From assembly GCA_024516035.1 (NCBI GenBank), contig CM044965.1, positions 26,134,141 to 26,198,140 on the forward strand: a stretch of 64,000 nt of DNA, written 5' to 3'. Within the stretch, counting starts at the first letter, position 1. Each line of letters begins with the position of its first letter. A program made the translations under genes and the position numbers. The notes under the pieces were generated by a model. It was given only the letters and a program-made list of their open reading frames with translations, was not told the origin of the DNA and did no database searches. Below are positions 39,678 through 51,210 of the stretch, piece by piece. The stretch is from Bactericera cockerelli (taxonomy: Eukaryota; Arthropoda; Insecta; Hemiptera; Triozidae).

Positions 39678-40474
39678 GGCTGCTCACATTTCTTTGCTTG
39701 GGGTCCAAAGCGCCAGTGGTACCAGCAAGTGTCTGTGCGTGGCCTGGAACTGCTGCGGCCTCGGAACTGGGAACGGCTCTGGTATCTGTCACGGGCTGGG
39801 GATTGACTTCTGCTCTGATGGTTAAATCGTAGTGATGCAACTTCTTGACGGAGACTGGCAATTTCTTGACTGAAGTTGGCGGCAAGTTGGTTGAATTTGA
39901 GGGCAAGTATGTCATCAGCCCTTGGTATTGAAGTTTCTGAGACTTGGGGCACGAATGGGCGAGTAGCTTCTGCGATGTTGTCTGCGTGAGTTGCGAGCTC
40001 TGTGAGGTTCTTCTCCTTGACAATAGCTAGGGCAACTTGGACGGGCTTGGGGAGGCGGCTCATCCACAGCGTTTTAAGTAGAGAATCGGACACTGTTGCG
40101 TCTGCGAGGTGCTGCAGGTGGCGGAGAAATTGAGAAGGTTTTCTGTCGCCAATTTCCTCTCGTTCCAGGAGTTGTTTGGTTTTCTCTTCTTGAGTCGCAC
40201 TGAGACGTTCAATGAGCTTTTCCTTGATGGAGTCGTAGGCCTTGTCCTGGGGTGGATTGAGAATGACATCCTTGACTTCGGTGGCGTATCGGCTCGGGAG
40301 TGCAGAAATGATGTAGCCGAATTTGGTGGAGTCTGCTTTGATGCCGGAACCAGTGAAACTTCCTTCCACCATTGCAAACCAAAGTTGAGGGTCAGATTGG
40401 ATGAATTCTGGGAGTTTCACAGTTACTCTGGACACTTCAACGGCGGATGAATTGTTCTTGTTCTCCTCAGGCAT
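39644..40474 (-). CDS. gag: Gypsy gag (full copy)
   Basis: 276 aa starting [17 protein letters not shown]. The C-terminal [18 protein letters not shown] is the Cys-His-Cys-Cys knuckle that replaces the usual CCHC in CsRn1-like elements. Capsid-like middle, basic SR-rich region before the knuckle. Confidence 0.92.
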   Translation of the reverse strand: MPEENKNNSSAVEVSRVTVKLPEFIQSDPQLWFAMVEGSFTGSGIKADSTKFGYIISALPSRYATEVKDVILNPPQDKAYDSIKEKLIERLSATQEEKTKQLLEREEIGDRKPSQFLRHLQHLADATVSDSLLKTLWMSRLPKPVQVALAIVKEKNLTELATHADNIAEATRPFVPQVSETSIPRADDILALKFNQLAANFSQEIASLRQEVASLRFNHQSRSQSPARDRYQSRSQFRGRSSSRPRTDTCWYHWRFGPQAKKCEQPCKFQGNATDR

Positions 40475-40537
40475 GGTTGAAGCTTGGCTAGGGCTGGGAG
40501 CTGCTGAAGGCTGGAGGTTGGCTGGTTGCTAGGGTTG

Positions 40538-40558
40538 TTATTCAGGTCGGGGTCACCA
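40538..40558 (-). promoter_or_regulatory. Second PBS-like site
   Basis: 'caggtcggggtcaccac' keeps the tRNA-Trp 3' end but differs upstream from the outer PBS ('atcacgtcggggtcacc'). Confidence 0.7.
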
Positions 40559-40561
40559 CTT

Positions 40562-40688
40562 TGTAGGGGGTAGTGAGTTGGAATGAGAAGGCACTGTTTA
40601 GATTGATTTAGAAATATATTTGTATACAGATTTTAGTTTCAGTTTAAGATTAAATGATAACAATTTGGTTTGGGTACTCATTACAATG
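40562..40688 (-). repeat. Internal partial LTR
   Basis: 127 bp, matching the part of the LTR from about its middle to its 3' end in element sense. The first 94 nt of the LTR are missing. The cut is at CATTGTAATGAG. Confidence 0.92.
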
Positions 40689-41271
40689 CTTTGTAGAGGG
40701 TAAGTATGTCATCAGCCCTTGGTATTGAAGTTTCTGAGACTTGGGGCACGAATGGGCGAGTAGCTTCTGCGATGTTGTCTGCGTGAGTTGCGAGCTCTGT
40801 GAGGTTCTTCTCCTTGACAATAGCTAGGGCAACTTGGACGGGCTTGGGGAGGCGGCTCATCCACAGCGTTTTAAGTAGAGAATCGGACACTGTTGCGTCT
40901 GCGAGGTGCTGCAGGTGGCGGAGAAATTGAGAAGGTTTTCTGTCGCCAATTTCCTCTCGTTCCAGGAGTTGTTTGGTTTTCTCTTCTTGAGTCGCACTGA
41001 GACGTTCAATGAGCTTTTCCTTGATGGAGTCGTAGGCCTTGTCCTGGGGTGGATTGAGAATGACATCCTTGACTTCGGTGGCGTATCGGCTCGGGAGTGC
41101 AGAAATGATGTAGCCGAATTTGGTGGAGTCTGCTTTGATGCCGGAACCAGTGAAACTTCCTTCCACCATTGCAAACCAAAGTTGAGGGTCAGATTGGATG
41201 AATTCTGGGAGTTTCACAGTTACTCTGGACACTTCAACGGCGGATGAATTGTTCTTGTTCTCCTCAGGCAT
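40689..41271 (-). pseudogene. Duplicated 5' part of gag
   Basis: About 190 codons essentially identical to the start of the full gag. After ADDIL the frame runs into a short LTR/PBS-like piece and stops. Confidence 0.92.
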
Positions 41272-41337
41272 GGTTGAAGCTTGGCTAGGGCTGGGAGCTG
41301 CTGAAGGCTGGAGGTTGGCTGGTTGCTAGGGTTGTTA

Positions 41338-41355
41338 TCACGTCGGGGTCACCAC
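41338..41355 (-). promoter_or_regulatory. Primer binding site for tRNA-Trp
   Basis: The + strand 'tcacgtcggggtcacca' equals the 3' end of eukaryotic tRNA-Trp with CCA; it sits 2 nt from the 5' LTR. Confidence 0.85.
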
Positions 41356-41357
41356 TT

Positions 41358-41578
41358 TGTAGGGGGTAGTGAGTTGGAATGAGAAGGCACTGTTTAGATT
41401 GATTTAGAAATATATTTGTATACAGATTTTAGTTTCAGTTTAAGATTAAATGATAACAATTTGGTTTGGGTACTCATTACAATGTAGATAAATGTGAAAG
41501 TGAGAAGTTCATTTAACAAACATGAAAAGATAATAGTACTGCACTTAGTATGACACGGCGATCACGGCGCACGCTACA
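41358..41578 (-). repeat. 5' LTR of the gypsy element
   Basis: 221 bp, TGTA...TACA, followed by the target duplication ACAG. Confidence 0.95.
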
Positions 41579-41582
41579 ACAG

Positions 41583-42871
41583 ATTTTTGGAGAAATCCTG
41601 ATGAGTCTTATCTTGTTCTCACTAGTGAAATTGGGTATAAGGCCATGAATGTGTCATAAAGTTATAAATATTTGACACATTCATATCCAGTGATATAATG
41701 GGTTATATTTGTTTGAATCACTAAAGTGATGTCACAGTTACTCAAATGAATAATTTGATTAATAATTTAAAAAAAACACTATTACTTAATGCATAATTAA
41801 ATGCAATAGGTACACATACACTATGCACTGGACAGGAGCCTAGAATGCTGGTTCTGGGCATCCAAATGGTTCAATACCAGTATCCTTCCACGACAATGAC
41901 ATTACACATGGACATGGAAAGAGAGAAGAAGAATACTTTCGACTCAAATCACCAGCCTCCAAAGGTTTCAAAATTTACTGCTGTAACAAATATACAACCA
42001 TCTAGTGACACTTTTGGGCGAAATTAATAGAACTTTTTGTAATACCTGTGTGGTGGCTTAGTCTTGGATTGCATACTGTGTTAGATGGGGAAAATCAATG
42101 CTAAGCAATGACTTAAGTTATCAATTTTGTCTATTGATTTCGCCCTTACTATTGCATGATTTAATTTTAGAACTTGAATTCAAATAATTAGTAGGTACTG
42201 TGATGTAAAACTTGGAAGTTTGTTAAAATATATAATAAAATTTGAATTTTAGTTTTAGTTGTAAAGAAATGTTATAAAATAATAGCAAACACAAGAATAT
42301 GGTGCATTAAGCACCTTTGTAACAAAATTTTATTATAAATAAAAAATATTCTACTACTACTACAACACAATATAGTTATTATATTCCTCATTACATAATG
42401 GTCTGAAAATTTAAAAATAACAAGAAAAACCTATTCTGCATATCCCCTATTAAGATGTTTTGAATAGGAAAATCCCTATTAAATTTCTTATACTGACAGT
42501 ACTGCAGCAAAATGTCATACAATGTTGTAGTCAGGGACTGTGGAGGATTTTCATGATAAAAAGATTATCAAAAATATGTTTGTTGATTTTTTTCTAAATT
42601 TTCTTGATATTTTCAATATCTGTTGAACAGTAGTAAGTGATGAACTAAAAAGAGAATATCCTGTGAAGAAAACATACAGCATTTTGAATGTTTTGGGCTG
42701 TGTAAAATGTAAGTTTCATTAAACAAATCCTACATTTTGATAACCAAAACCAGTAATATAAACAAGGCAAGTGAAAATTGTGTGCCAGGTATGCCCGCCT
42801 GCCTGGCCTTGAAGTTTACTTTCACTGTGAAGATTGAATGAGTGTTTCATAGTAAAAATTGAAAAAGATTA
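41583..42871. other. Intergenic DNA with a SINE-like repeat
   Basis: 41825-42165 begins 'gcactggacaggagcctaga' with a B-box-like 'ggttcaatacc', and its tail 'gatggggaaaatcaatgcta' to 'ttcgcccttactattgca' is a diverged form of the unit amplified at 360-1341. No gene seen in the rest. Confidence 0.5.
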
Positions 42872-43021
42872 AGGGCTGAATTATAAAACAGGATTATATT
42901 TAATATAAATGGACAGGACACTATACATCAACTCGGGCTATAATGTGCTGTGATTAGAACTTTCAGTTAAGGGATAGTGTCGCCTTGGATTAAATCTAAT
43001 CCTGCTTTATATTTTGGCCCT
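42872..43021. mobile_element. MITE family M1, copy 1
   Basis: Ends AGGGCTGAATTATAAAACAG and its imperfect inverse (ending ...TTATATTTTGGCCCT). About 150 bp, no coding. Confidence 0.75.
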
Positions 43022-43211
43022 AAGGTACCAAGTACCATCCATGTTTGAACATGCACAGTTGCACACGAGTTCATCCATAGGCTTCTTTTCCCTCTTATAT
43101 TACATGGACTCTCCATCCAGCAATAAATTCAGCATATATTAGTTATGTTATATTATCTTGAGACTCAGTCTGTCCAACTTAATCAGCTTTCAAAATTTGT
43201 AGATATTAAAT

Positions 43212-43388
43212 AATAATAATGTTTTTTATTTGTGTTATTATGTCACAATTTTGGCGGGTAGTGTCACCAGGTATGAGTGGACCCCAGACATCCAAGTGAA
43301 GAACAGAAAACCTGCCCCACTGGGGATTGAACCCAGGTCACCATGTATGCAATGCTGATTGTGCTAAATCACTTGGCCACATTGACTA
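43212..43388 (-). mobile_element. S7 SINE, diverged
   Basis: On the - strand 'atgtggccaagtgatttagc' and 'gggttcaatcccc' mark the head. Confidence 0.6.
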
Positions 43389-43780
43389 TTAAATGACAGA
43401 TATTTGTAAAATATACAATGATTTTTGTCCCTTTTTGTAAAATTGACAGTGGATGAACTGACAAATACATTGAATTTCTGCTTCACAACAAATACAGAAA
43501 ATAGCGAAAAAGGGGCAGATTTTTCTATATTTATTAGCTAGGAGGTACATAAATTGTATTTTTAATATTTTAATGTACAAATTCTTGTATGCCAATATGT
43601 CATGTATAAAATTTATAAATATGTAAATGTTAATCATAATAATAATTTTATTTATTTGTAATATTATTTTACAAAAATTTGTAAATGTTAATTAAGTAAT
43701 AAATAAAATATATTGTCAATAAAAATGTTTTTCTTTTTAATGCTGGTAGATTTAAAAAAAAAGGTATTAGTAAATCATTT

Positions 43781-43919
43781 AGGGGCTAATCATAAAATTA
43801 TATTAAATTTAAGATAAGCCAGACTGTCCTTCAAGTCAGGCAATCTGTGATTGGTTGAAACTCTGTTTTGAGAGAGGGTCAGGGTTATCTTAATTTAGTC
43901 CTGTTTTATAATTCAGCCC
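43781..43919. mobile_element. MITE family M1, copy 2
   Basis: Left end 'aggggctaatcataaaatta', right end 'ttttataattcagccca'. The interior is shared with copy 3 ('aagataagccagact'). Confidence 0.7.
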
Positions 43920-44180
43920 ATATACACAAACCCAAGAGACTTACCAATACCCTGTCTCAAATCACCTCAATGTTCAAACATTTGCGAGAAGAAAAAAAAA
44001 TCTGACAACCACCCAGAAAAAAATAAAGTAATTATTTTCTTCACATCTAGCAACAAATTTTCATATTTTCCACAAGTACTTTGTACTTTTCACAAACTTC
44101 AAATTTACCCCCTAAAAGTACAACAGGTATTGTACTTCAAGGGGATTTGAAAGAAAAAAAATGTGAAATGAAATAAAATC

Positions 44181-44211
<31 letters not shown>

Positions 44212-44939
44212 GAGCACATGGCAGCTTTGTCTTTGGTTCTACATATTAATAATGGAGCTATGAAATTTGGCAACTATGTTCTCTAAATATCACTAAAAAC
44301 ACACTCAAATGTCAAAATCTCAAAAAAAAATTCAAAGTGGTGAATTTTATTTTTTTTTAACTGATGGTCTAACTCACACACTCACTGACAGTAAGTCAAA
44401 ATCCAAAATTGGAAGCTATGGTTCAAGTGCATTAATACTTTTAAATACATCAACAGCATAGGACAAGAGTTCCACAATCTTGCTCCTATCTAAAAATTAT
44501 ATTCCTTGACTTTGGTTGATGTGTAACGGTCATTTTCACAGTACAAAAAATGATAATAATAAAAAATAACTCTTTATATGACATCAAAGTAAGAAATTAC
44601 AATTAAAATTAATGTAAAAAGGGTGTGATTATTTCCGTGATACAAAAAATGATCATGAGTGACCAACACTGATGTCATGATTACACCATGGATAGCATGG
44701 AAAAATGTACATGCTTTTTTAGCTCTGTGGTGATTTTTGTGATGAAAAATCCAAGGATACATCATGAGAAATTTGGATTATTTTAGCATTTTTTGGCACT
44801 TTTCCTAGCATAATCTTTAGACTGTTGGGACTTCCTGTCTCAAGCACACAGTCTAAATAAAGCACTACTATAAACCATAGAAAATATGTAATCAGAGGCA
44901 GGAAATATATTTGTATGAGATAAGATAAAGAGCTAGTAA

Positions 44940-45225
44940 TTTGTATTATTATATCACATTTTTTTAGTGGGTAGCATCGACATTACAAGAACTATGGCTT
45001 ATGCACATCATATCTCCAACCAAACATCATATTCCAATATCAATTTTGTAATACCACCACTGGTCATTGCCCACTCTACAACTACCCCAATTGTTCTCAT
45101 GAGGGTAGGGTAGGCCCCAACATCCAAAGTACAGAGCCAAAAAATCCAACCCTGCTGGTATTTGAATGTGGGTCACCTGGAGTGTAAGCCAAACATGCTA
45201 CGGCTAGGCTAAGGTGACTACTTTA
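44940..45225 (-). mobile_element. S7 SINE, diverged
   Basis: The head on the - strand is at 45225-45160 and the tail includes 'ctgtactttggatgtt'. Older than the 24712 copy. Confidence 0.55.
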
Positions 45226-45716
45226 TCCTATAAAATATACATATATAGAACCTGTTTTACTGCTGGAGTAAAAGGACTTTTCAGTCTTATCTCGGCAGTA
45301 TAAACAAGGTATATTCTATTTTATTCTAGTATATAGTTGTATTGTTCACTATTTAGACACAAAATAATACAGGCATGATTACTCAAAAACAGAATTTTTC
45401 TCTTAACTGTTACTCAAGGATTGATTGTGAGTCAGCCATACCTATTTATGAACAGAAAATGCCATCTGAGCAGCATCTCAAGCATGATTTCCTTTAATAT
45501 TATTGGCCAATACATTGCTCAGACAGAATTTTCTGTTCATAAATACAGCTGTAAGTTTTAAAATATAAGTTAGTGGCATGTTATAACATGCATTGGTGAC
45601 ATGCTAATCTGCTGGTCCCCCATGCCAGAAACACTCCACTCTCAAAATCCCAGAATGTCTGTTTCAACTGTCACACAACACACTGTGATTGCTTATTGCA
45701 TTCAAATTGACCAATT

Positions 45717-45922
45717 TTTTTTTTTTTTTTTTTAAGAAAAGAAAAAGATGAGTGTTTAACAGCCTTTTTTATTTGGTAGCCATGGAACAGGAGCTACTAT
45801 AGGTATCCCTTTCAAACAACTGTAACCAAATTTTGAATACAAATTTTTGAAGGCGCAAGGGTTCAAACCCTGGACCTTCTGCATGGCAAGTGAGTGCTTA
45901 ACCACTGAGCTATTCGTGCGCT
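45717..45922 (-). mobile_element. S3 SINE with internal deletion
   Basis: Poly-A, a short body and the tRNA-Gly head (45922-45850) are present; about 100 bp of the middle are missing. Confidence 0.8.
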
Positions 45923-45984
45923 CTGCTTAGAGTGTATTGTGTGTTAAAGTTGAAAGGGAAATTTAAGTATTATGAGCGTGAGAG

Positions 45985-46165
45985 TGTTTTCTGGACAGAG
46001 TGCCAGAATGCTGCTCAGGGATCTATTGGTTCAAGTCCCATTCATTGCATGAATTTTCCTTTGTTCATTTAAGATGCTGACCACATACTAAAAACACCAA
46101 AACATCTGATGGAATAAGGGGACTCTTTAGTCCTGATTGGTCAGTATAAATATTATGTACTATTA
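45985..46165 (+). mobile_element. S1/S2-like SINE, diverged
   Basis: B-box 'ggttcaagtccc' with 'tgcatgaattttcctttg' (S1-like) and then 'aataaggggactctttagtc' (S2-like tail). Confidence 0.5.
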
Positions 46166-46213
46166 TGCAAGTTCTCACCTTCTTTCTTAACAAGGGGAGC
46201 CTTTTTCTTAAAT

Positions 46214-46326
46214 AAATACTTACATTTACTCTGTAGAAAGAGCCAAGACTGGACCTTTTGGAATATTTACGTAGGACAGCAAACTGAACTAACTGACAGA
46301 AAGCTCTTATGCGTGGAACAATGTTC
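46214..46326 (-). CDS. Candidate first exon of an unknown gene
   Basis: ATG at 46326 opens MNIVPRIRAFCQLVQFAVLR and, after KYSKRSSLGSFYRVN, meets a consensus GTAAGT donor. The arginine-rich start resembles a mitochondrial presequence. No downstream exons were recognised, so this may be chance. Confidence 0.2.
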
Positions 46327-46804
46327 ATAATTTATTCAAATTTAAGCAACATTCCATAGATTTAACTAAAAAAATTAAAAACCCTCAGGAAATGCCACTG
46401 ATAAGAATTTAAAGGAAATTCAAACTTTGCCGCCATAACTTTATAGAAAGTGTGACACATTTTTTGAGTCGGCCCTTTGAGATTTGTCAAGGCGCGTTTA
46501 CATGTTCAGCGGTTCTCAAAGTTCCTGTAGATAAGGTTTTGTGGATTGAAATAATTTGACCTCCTGGTTAATAATCGGTACCGTTAGTTCTCACGAAATA
46601 AAGAAATCCATGTTTGTTTTTCTAATATGTAATAATAATAATAAAAATCATCTTTCCAGACAATATGTCGGAACCCCCTGAGCTGAGTTTTGTGTCGTTC
46701 TGTTTTTTTGCATTTGTCATTTAAAAGCATGAGCCTTTTCAATAAAATTGTAGGTAGCAAATCATTATTAAGGCTTTTCTAATTCTTTTATGGCCGGATT
46801 GAGG

Positions 46805-47088
46805 TAAGGCTATCAAAGAAGAACCACTCATTTTTCCTCACGAGGAATGAGTGGACTGGGGACATGATGTACAGAATAAATTAACATTAAGGAAGAAATT
46901 GACATATCCATAGAAGCCGTTTGAAGGACGAGTCAACAAGCTCAAAAAGGCAATTTTTTTTGTAAATGGCAAATAATATAATAATAAAGTACAGAATAGA
47001 AATATTTCGACCCAGGCGATATTCGAACCCAGGTCACCGTTCGTGTAATCTTAGTGCGCTACAAAGCTCAGCCAGTGCGGTGACTACT
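46805..47088 (-). mobile_element. S7 SINE, diverged
   Basis: Head at 47088-47015 on the - strand ('gtcaccgcactggctgagct', 'gggttcgaatatc'). Confidence 0.6.
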
Positions 47089-47090
47089 TA

Positions 47091-47253
47091 GGGCCAAATT
47101 ATAAAACAGGACTTTAAGATAAGCCAGACTCACCTTCAATACAGTTTCAACCTATCACATCGCACTATAAGCCCGACTTATCTTCACTTTAATCCATCTT
47201 AAACCAACTTGTCTGGCTTATCTTAACGTTAATCCTGTTTCATAATTCGGCTC
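47091..47253. mobile_element. MITE family M1, copy 3
   Basis: TA|GGGCCAAATTATAAAACAGG at the left and ...CATAATTCGGCTC|TA at the right: about 22-bp inverted repeats and a TA duplication. Inserted next to the S7 head. Confidence 0.8.
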
Positions 47254-48321
47254 TAATAAGTAATAATATTAATTATCTTTAATCATAATTATATGGTACT
47301 AAAATTTTTTTTTATAGGTTCGAGAATAAGGACTACATTTTGAAACGGGATTAAAGTTAAGCTAATAATAATAATACTCTTTAAAAAAACACAAATATTA
47401 GGCACCCTAAATAGGGTTGGCTTTCCAAAAGCCGTAAAATTCGGAACTAGAAATGCCAGAACCTAAATTTGGGAAAAACCAAATTGAAAGAATAAAAAGA
47501 TTAAAGTTACGCTAACCCTGACATGACACACTCTCGAGTCTACAGCCCGAAGTTAAGGGATAGTGTACACATTAACCTACCCAGGCTGGGTGAGGTTAAT
47601 GAGGGTCAAAACCGCCGTCCTAATTAGTTAGGAAGGTCATCCAGCGGTAAATTTTGAGCCAAAACCAACCAACCTCAACCATGAGGTTGATTGCCGACCC
47701 CGATTCGGTTTGGGAAAAGGCCAAGTGAGAGAAGAAGAATAAGTGATGAACAACGAATTGTACATTTCTAGGTTTAACAAAACATTCATAATGAGATATA
47801 TTTATACGAACAGTACCAAAATACAAATACTGAAATGATAAATCGCCTTATTTAAACTTGCAACATAACTTCATGTCGCGTCTGGGTTTCGAACGCGCGA
47901 CCTCTTGATAACCAGATAGACGCAACGTCTTGACCACTGAGCTACAGGAAAACTATTTGAGCTACATATTATTTATTGGTAAGCTCAGATCTACCTCAGT
48001 AGTTGAGTTGTTAGCATAATGATTAACTCCAAGCTTGTAGGTCCCTACGTCTACGAGTCCAAGTCAAACCAAAAAAGTTCACTACTTCAGTGGGGAATGA
48101 CCATTTTGAAAAACATCTTATAGGTCTTAAAGAAAGATCCTACAGTTAATCAAAGATGAGGAAGGAAGTTTAATTCTTTTCTTTTTTTACAATGCAATAT
48201 CCTCTGGAAGTACAAAAATGTTTTTTTTTAAGTGGAGATTAATTTGTCCAAATGTATATGCCATCAGAAACCAACAAAGATATTTCTTGCTCTTTACCTT
48301 CTCAAATTTAAAAATTATAAA
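47254..48321. other. Intergenic DNA
   Basis: Contains part of an M1-like element (47490-47555), a SINE core fragment (47575-47705), a tRNA-like head on the - strand (47877-47955) and another on the + strand (47990-48080). No gene seen. Confidence 0.5.
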
Positions 48322-48480
48322 TAAAGTCAAACCTGGATTAAAGAGCACTGGATTAAAGGGAAACCTGGATATAAGAGGACAATTTCCAGGTCAAATTACC
48401 TCTATAAGGCAAAACAACTTCCTTATAAGAGAGAAAAAAACTATGGCCCCTTGTGTTCTCTTATATCCAGGTGTGACTGT
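48322..48480. mobile_element. pogo-like MITE
   Basis: Inverted ends 'agtcaaacctggatta' and 'tatccaggtgtgact'. An inner near-repeat of 'cctggatataagag'. Related to 23341-23878. Confidence 0.75.
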
Positions 48481-49060
48481 AGTATTTAAAGTTGGTAATA
48501 TTCTCATCTCGTTTGAAAACCTTATCATTCCAGCCATTCTAAAATTTCAAAAGAGCATTTAACACAATCCTGCATATCAAATTATTAGATACTCTAATAG
48601 TATATGCCAGTTTTACCCTACATTTGAATTGACCATACCATGGGTGTTCAACTGTTCAACAATGACTAGACATGTCTCAATCTGAGTTTCACTGTTTTTA
48701 TGTTGTAGTAACTGTACTATATCTATGCCAATTAATACTCTCTTTTTATCCCAATACTTCTAAAAGAATGACCAAGCACTTTGCACAATGTTATTCACCA
48801 AAGTATTAGTTATTAACTTATTATGCTTATAATTATTGTGTACCAGTGTACATTACAATGTTTCACATACGTTAAATGTACCCATTACTTAGTTATACAA
48901 ACTGTATATACCTAAGACAGGTGCCAGGTAATCCGAAAGTCCAAATTGTGTTTCTACTTTGTTGGAGATTTTATATTTACAATGAATTTTACTATGCAAA
49001 GACTTTTTCTGTATGCCTCATGGGAAGTGAACTTGTAGTTGGATTTTTACTGCAGAGAGT

Positions 49061-49189
49061 TTAAGACGATCCTGACACAAATTTGGAAAGGAAGTCAGTG
49101 GGTTTGGGTTCTATGCTCTCTTTCCAGTAGCTCATGATATGACCTTTGTGTTTGAACCGAGCAGCAACTTCTCTCAACTCCATTTGACC
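49061..49189 (-). CDS. NDUFA6: NDUFA6 exon 3
   Basis: Acceptor TTTCCAG; encodes GQMELREVAARFKHKGHIMS to KFVSGSS, stop TAA. Confidence 0.95.
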   Translation of the reverse strand, partial: GQMELREVAARFKHKGHIMSYWKESIEPKPTDFLSKFVSGSS

Positions 49190-50824
49190 CTGGAAAAAAG
49201 TTTAAAATTAGCAAAACTCCTACTGATTTAGAATGCTTCTTTTTTCAGCATTGAATAATTATCTATTAAAAATATGTCTGGGTACTATAGATGTATTCAG
49301 AGTATTAATTACAAAAATAAATATATCAAGATAAAATATTTTTATACATTTATTCATAAATAAATAAATCTGAAAACTAGAGTAAAACAAAAATAACTGT
49401 GCAAGTGTTCCAATTGCCATTACTGATTCAATTGTCTCGTAAATTGATTCAAAGGATGATTAGCATACTTACCTTAATTACAAGCATATCAATGACTCGG
49501 AAATCTTTTACGTTCCTGTACTTTTGAAATTCACTTCTGATCCTCTCTTTAATTTGGGCTTCATTCTTGGGAATATCATAATCATGTGCTGTGAAAATAA
49601 AATTGAATAGTAATTTCTTACTCTATCTCTCCTTGTACTATGTACTTGTAGGACAATCAGGTACTATTGACTGTATTTTGTAAATAATAATTGATAGGGC
49701 AAGTGATCTCTATATATAAAACAGAAAAAAGGACTACTTACCTACCTACCTACCTATGTTTGTTTGTTTGTCCGGAGTTGTTTAGCCAAAACGGTAAGAG
49801 ATAGCGAAAAATGTCTCAGAATTGACCCCCCAAAACCATTATTGCTTTGTCCAGAAAAATTATAAAAAGTTCAAAGAGGCATTGCTGTCCAGCAGTACGG
49901 CCATGCCTTAGTAAATTTGAAATTTAGTCCCATTGCAAAGCATGGGCAAAACGGCTAGTTGGTTACAAAATATGGCCACATAAATTGAAGAATTTGTTTT
50001 TCTTGTACTATATATCATGTGCTGATTTGACGGCAATACTTATTTAGAAAGGAAACTGCTGTTAGGTGGAAAAAATCCACAGTATCACAAACCATCATTT
50101 GGTAGTATACCAAAACTTGTTGCTCTTGCATTAGAGCCAACCTTGGGGTTTTGGTCTCCTAACAATTTTATAAATATCACTACCAATTTTATAAATTAAG
50201 GGAGAATCTTTAACACATGGAGGAAAAGAGGACCATGCTAAATTTATCTGTTTAATAATGATAGTTGTAACAGACCTTTTAATGGAAAGTAATCACAAGG
50301 TAATGTTAATGCCAAAGGAATTTTTACCACCTAACCCTCAGAGTAATATTATGTGGTCATATAAATGAGGAAAAATTCATTCATTTAGTGGGATTTGAAT
50401 CAACCTACTCTACCTGGACTATCAGATTAGTGCCTCAATTCTGGTTATCTTCTGAGACCATTTTTTCTTTTTTAGTTAATTTCTGAGTGTAACGAACATA
50501 ACAAACTCCTGCTTTATCATTTACTATAATTTATTTTAGTACTTTAAATTATTTTAAGTTTGGCCAAAATCTTGGGACTTGCTCTAGTCCCAACATGAAA
50601 TAGACAAAGGGTTCTTGACTTTTTCTTATCAGTGATAATCGCTCTCTTATCAGTGATATCCCTCTCTTATCAGAGGTCAAGTTTTACTCACGGATCAGAG
50701 TTGCCTGTCGAATCCAAGCTTTGTACAGCCCTCTCACTCGCACTCTAGCTTCCCCTTGACTGGTAGATAGGAGGGGCCTAACTTTGCTCCCCACGATAGT
50801 CGATTTGACAACTTGCGAAGCCAT
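49061..50824 (-). CDS. NDUFA6: NDUFA6, complex I LYR-motif subunit (3 exons)
   Basis: An accessory subunit (LYRM6, B14) of mitochondrial NADH:ubiquinone oxidoreductase that helps bind the acyl-carrier protein. Exons on the - strand: 50692-50824, 49473-49588, 49061-49189; 125 aa, all phases agree. ATG at 50824 opens MASQVVKSTIVGSKVRPLLS. The LYR-type motif is GLYKAW, where L-Y-K replaces L-Y-R as in some other family members. Further signatures are HDYDIP, RVIDMLVIKGQMEL and SYWKES-EPKPTDFLSKF at the C-terminus. Complete and without oddities. The first intron holds a Helitron-like copy. Confidence 0.96.
49473..49588 (-). CDS. NDUFA6: NDUFA6 exon 2
   Basis: Acceptor TTCACAG, donor GTAAGT; encodes HDYDIPKNEAQIKERIRSEF to RVIDMLVIK. 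Confidence 0.95.
49709..49958 (+). mobile_element. Non-autonomous Helitron-like element, family 2
   Basis: TCTATATATAAAA start and CTAG|T end; close to 7385-7636. Confidence 0.72.
50270..50450 (-). mobile_element. Old S1 SINE in NDUFA6 intron
   Basis: A degenerate reverse copy: 'ggaaagtaatcacaaggtaa', 'taaccctcagagtaatatta', then 'gtgggatttgaatcaac'. Confidence 0.65.
50692..50824 (-). CDS. NDUFA6: NDUFA6 exon 1
   Basis: ATG 50824; donor GTGAGT; leaves in phase 1. Confidence 0.95.
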
Positions 50825-51210
50825 TTCCCAGTCGGAAAAAGCAAAATTCCTGTGAAATCAGTGAAATGTTGGTAATTTTTACAATCAAAATTTTGAATTT
50901 TCTTTCACTTGTATTAGTGAGAGGTGAAGTTAGCTTATAATTTTGAATTTTTCACTTGCTGTGTGAAGTTAGCCAGGATTGATTTTGTAGGCTGTGTTTG
51001 TAGCACAGCCCGCGAAGATTTGAAATAAGATAAGGAATTTTTTTATCACATTGCTTGAAGGAATTTTTGATTTTCTTCTCAAAGAAATGTTTTGCTCCTT
51101 GTTTTACAACTATCCATCATAGTTTTACACTTTTAAAGTTTTCTTTCTAGTTTTATCATGAAATCTTTCTTTTAAACTCCAGACATTTTAATTTTTTAGC
51201 TAGGAGGAAC
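50825..51210. promoter_or_regulatory. Divergent promoter region NDUFA6 / FASTK-like
   Basis: Only 386 bp separate the two start codons, and both products are mitochondrial. A tandem-like pair 'ttgaattttctttcacttg'/'ttgaatttttcacttgct' lies at 50892-50960. No TATA box is obvious. Confidence 0.6.

Larger units (their letters stand above)
36297..41578 (-). mobile_element. CsRn1-type Ty3/gypsy retrotransposon with rearranged 5' part
   Basis: Two 221-bp LTRs (36297-36517 and 41358-41578), 4-bp target duplications ACAG (36293-36296 and 41579-41582), a PBS for tRNA-Trp, a polypurine tract, and open gag and pol frames. In element order: LTR, PBS, partial gag, partial LTR, second PBS-like site, full gag, pol, PPT, LTR. 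The gag copies and LTRs look nearly identical, so the insertion is young. The CHCC gag finger and the tRNA-Trp primer are marks of the CsRn1 clade. Confidence 0.95.

Noticed and set aside
36749..40023. Other long frames across the gypsy element on both strands
   Set aside because: Shadows of pol and gag in GC-richer DNA; no domains.
41845..42027. 60-aa frame on the + strand
   Set aside because: Lies in a SINE-like repeat; no family recognised.
44574..44765. His-rich 63-aa frame
   Set aside because: AT-rich DNA, no homology seen, no splice context.
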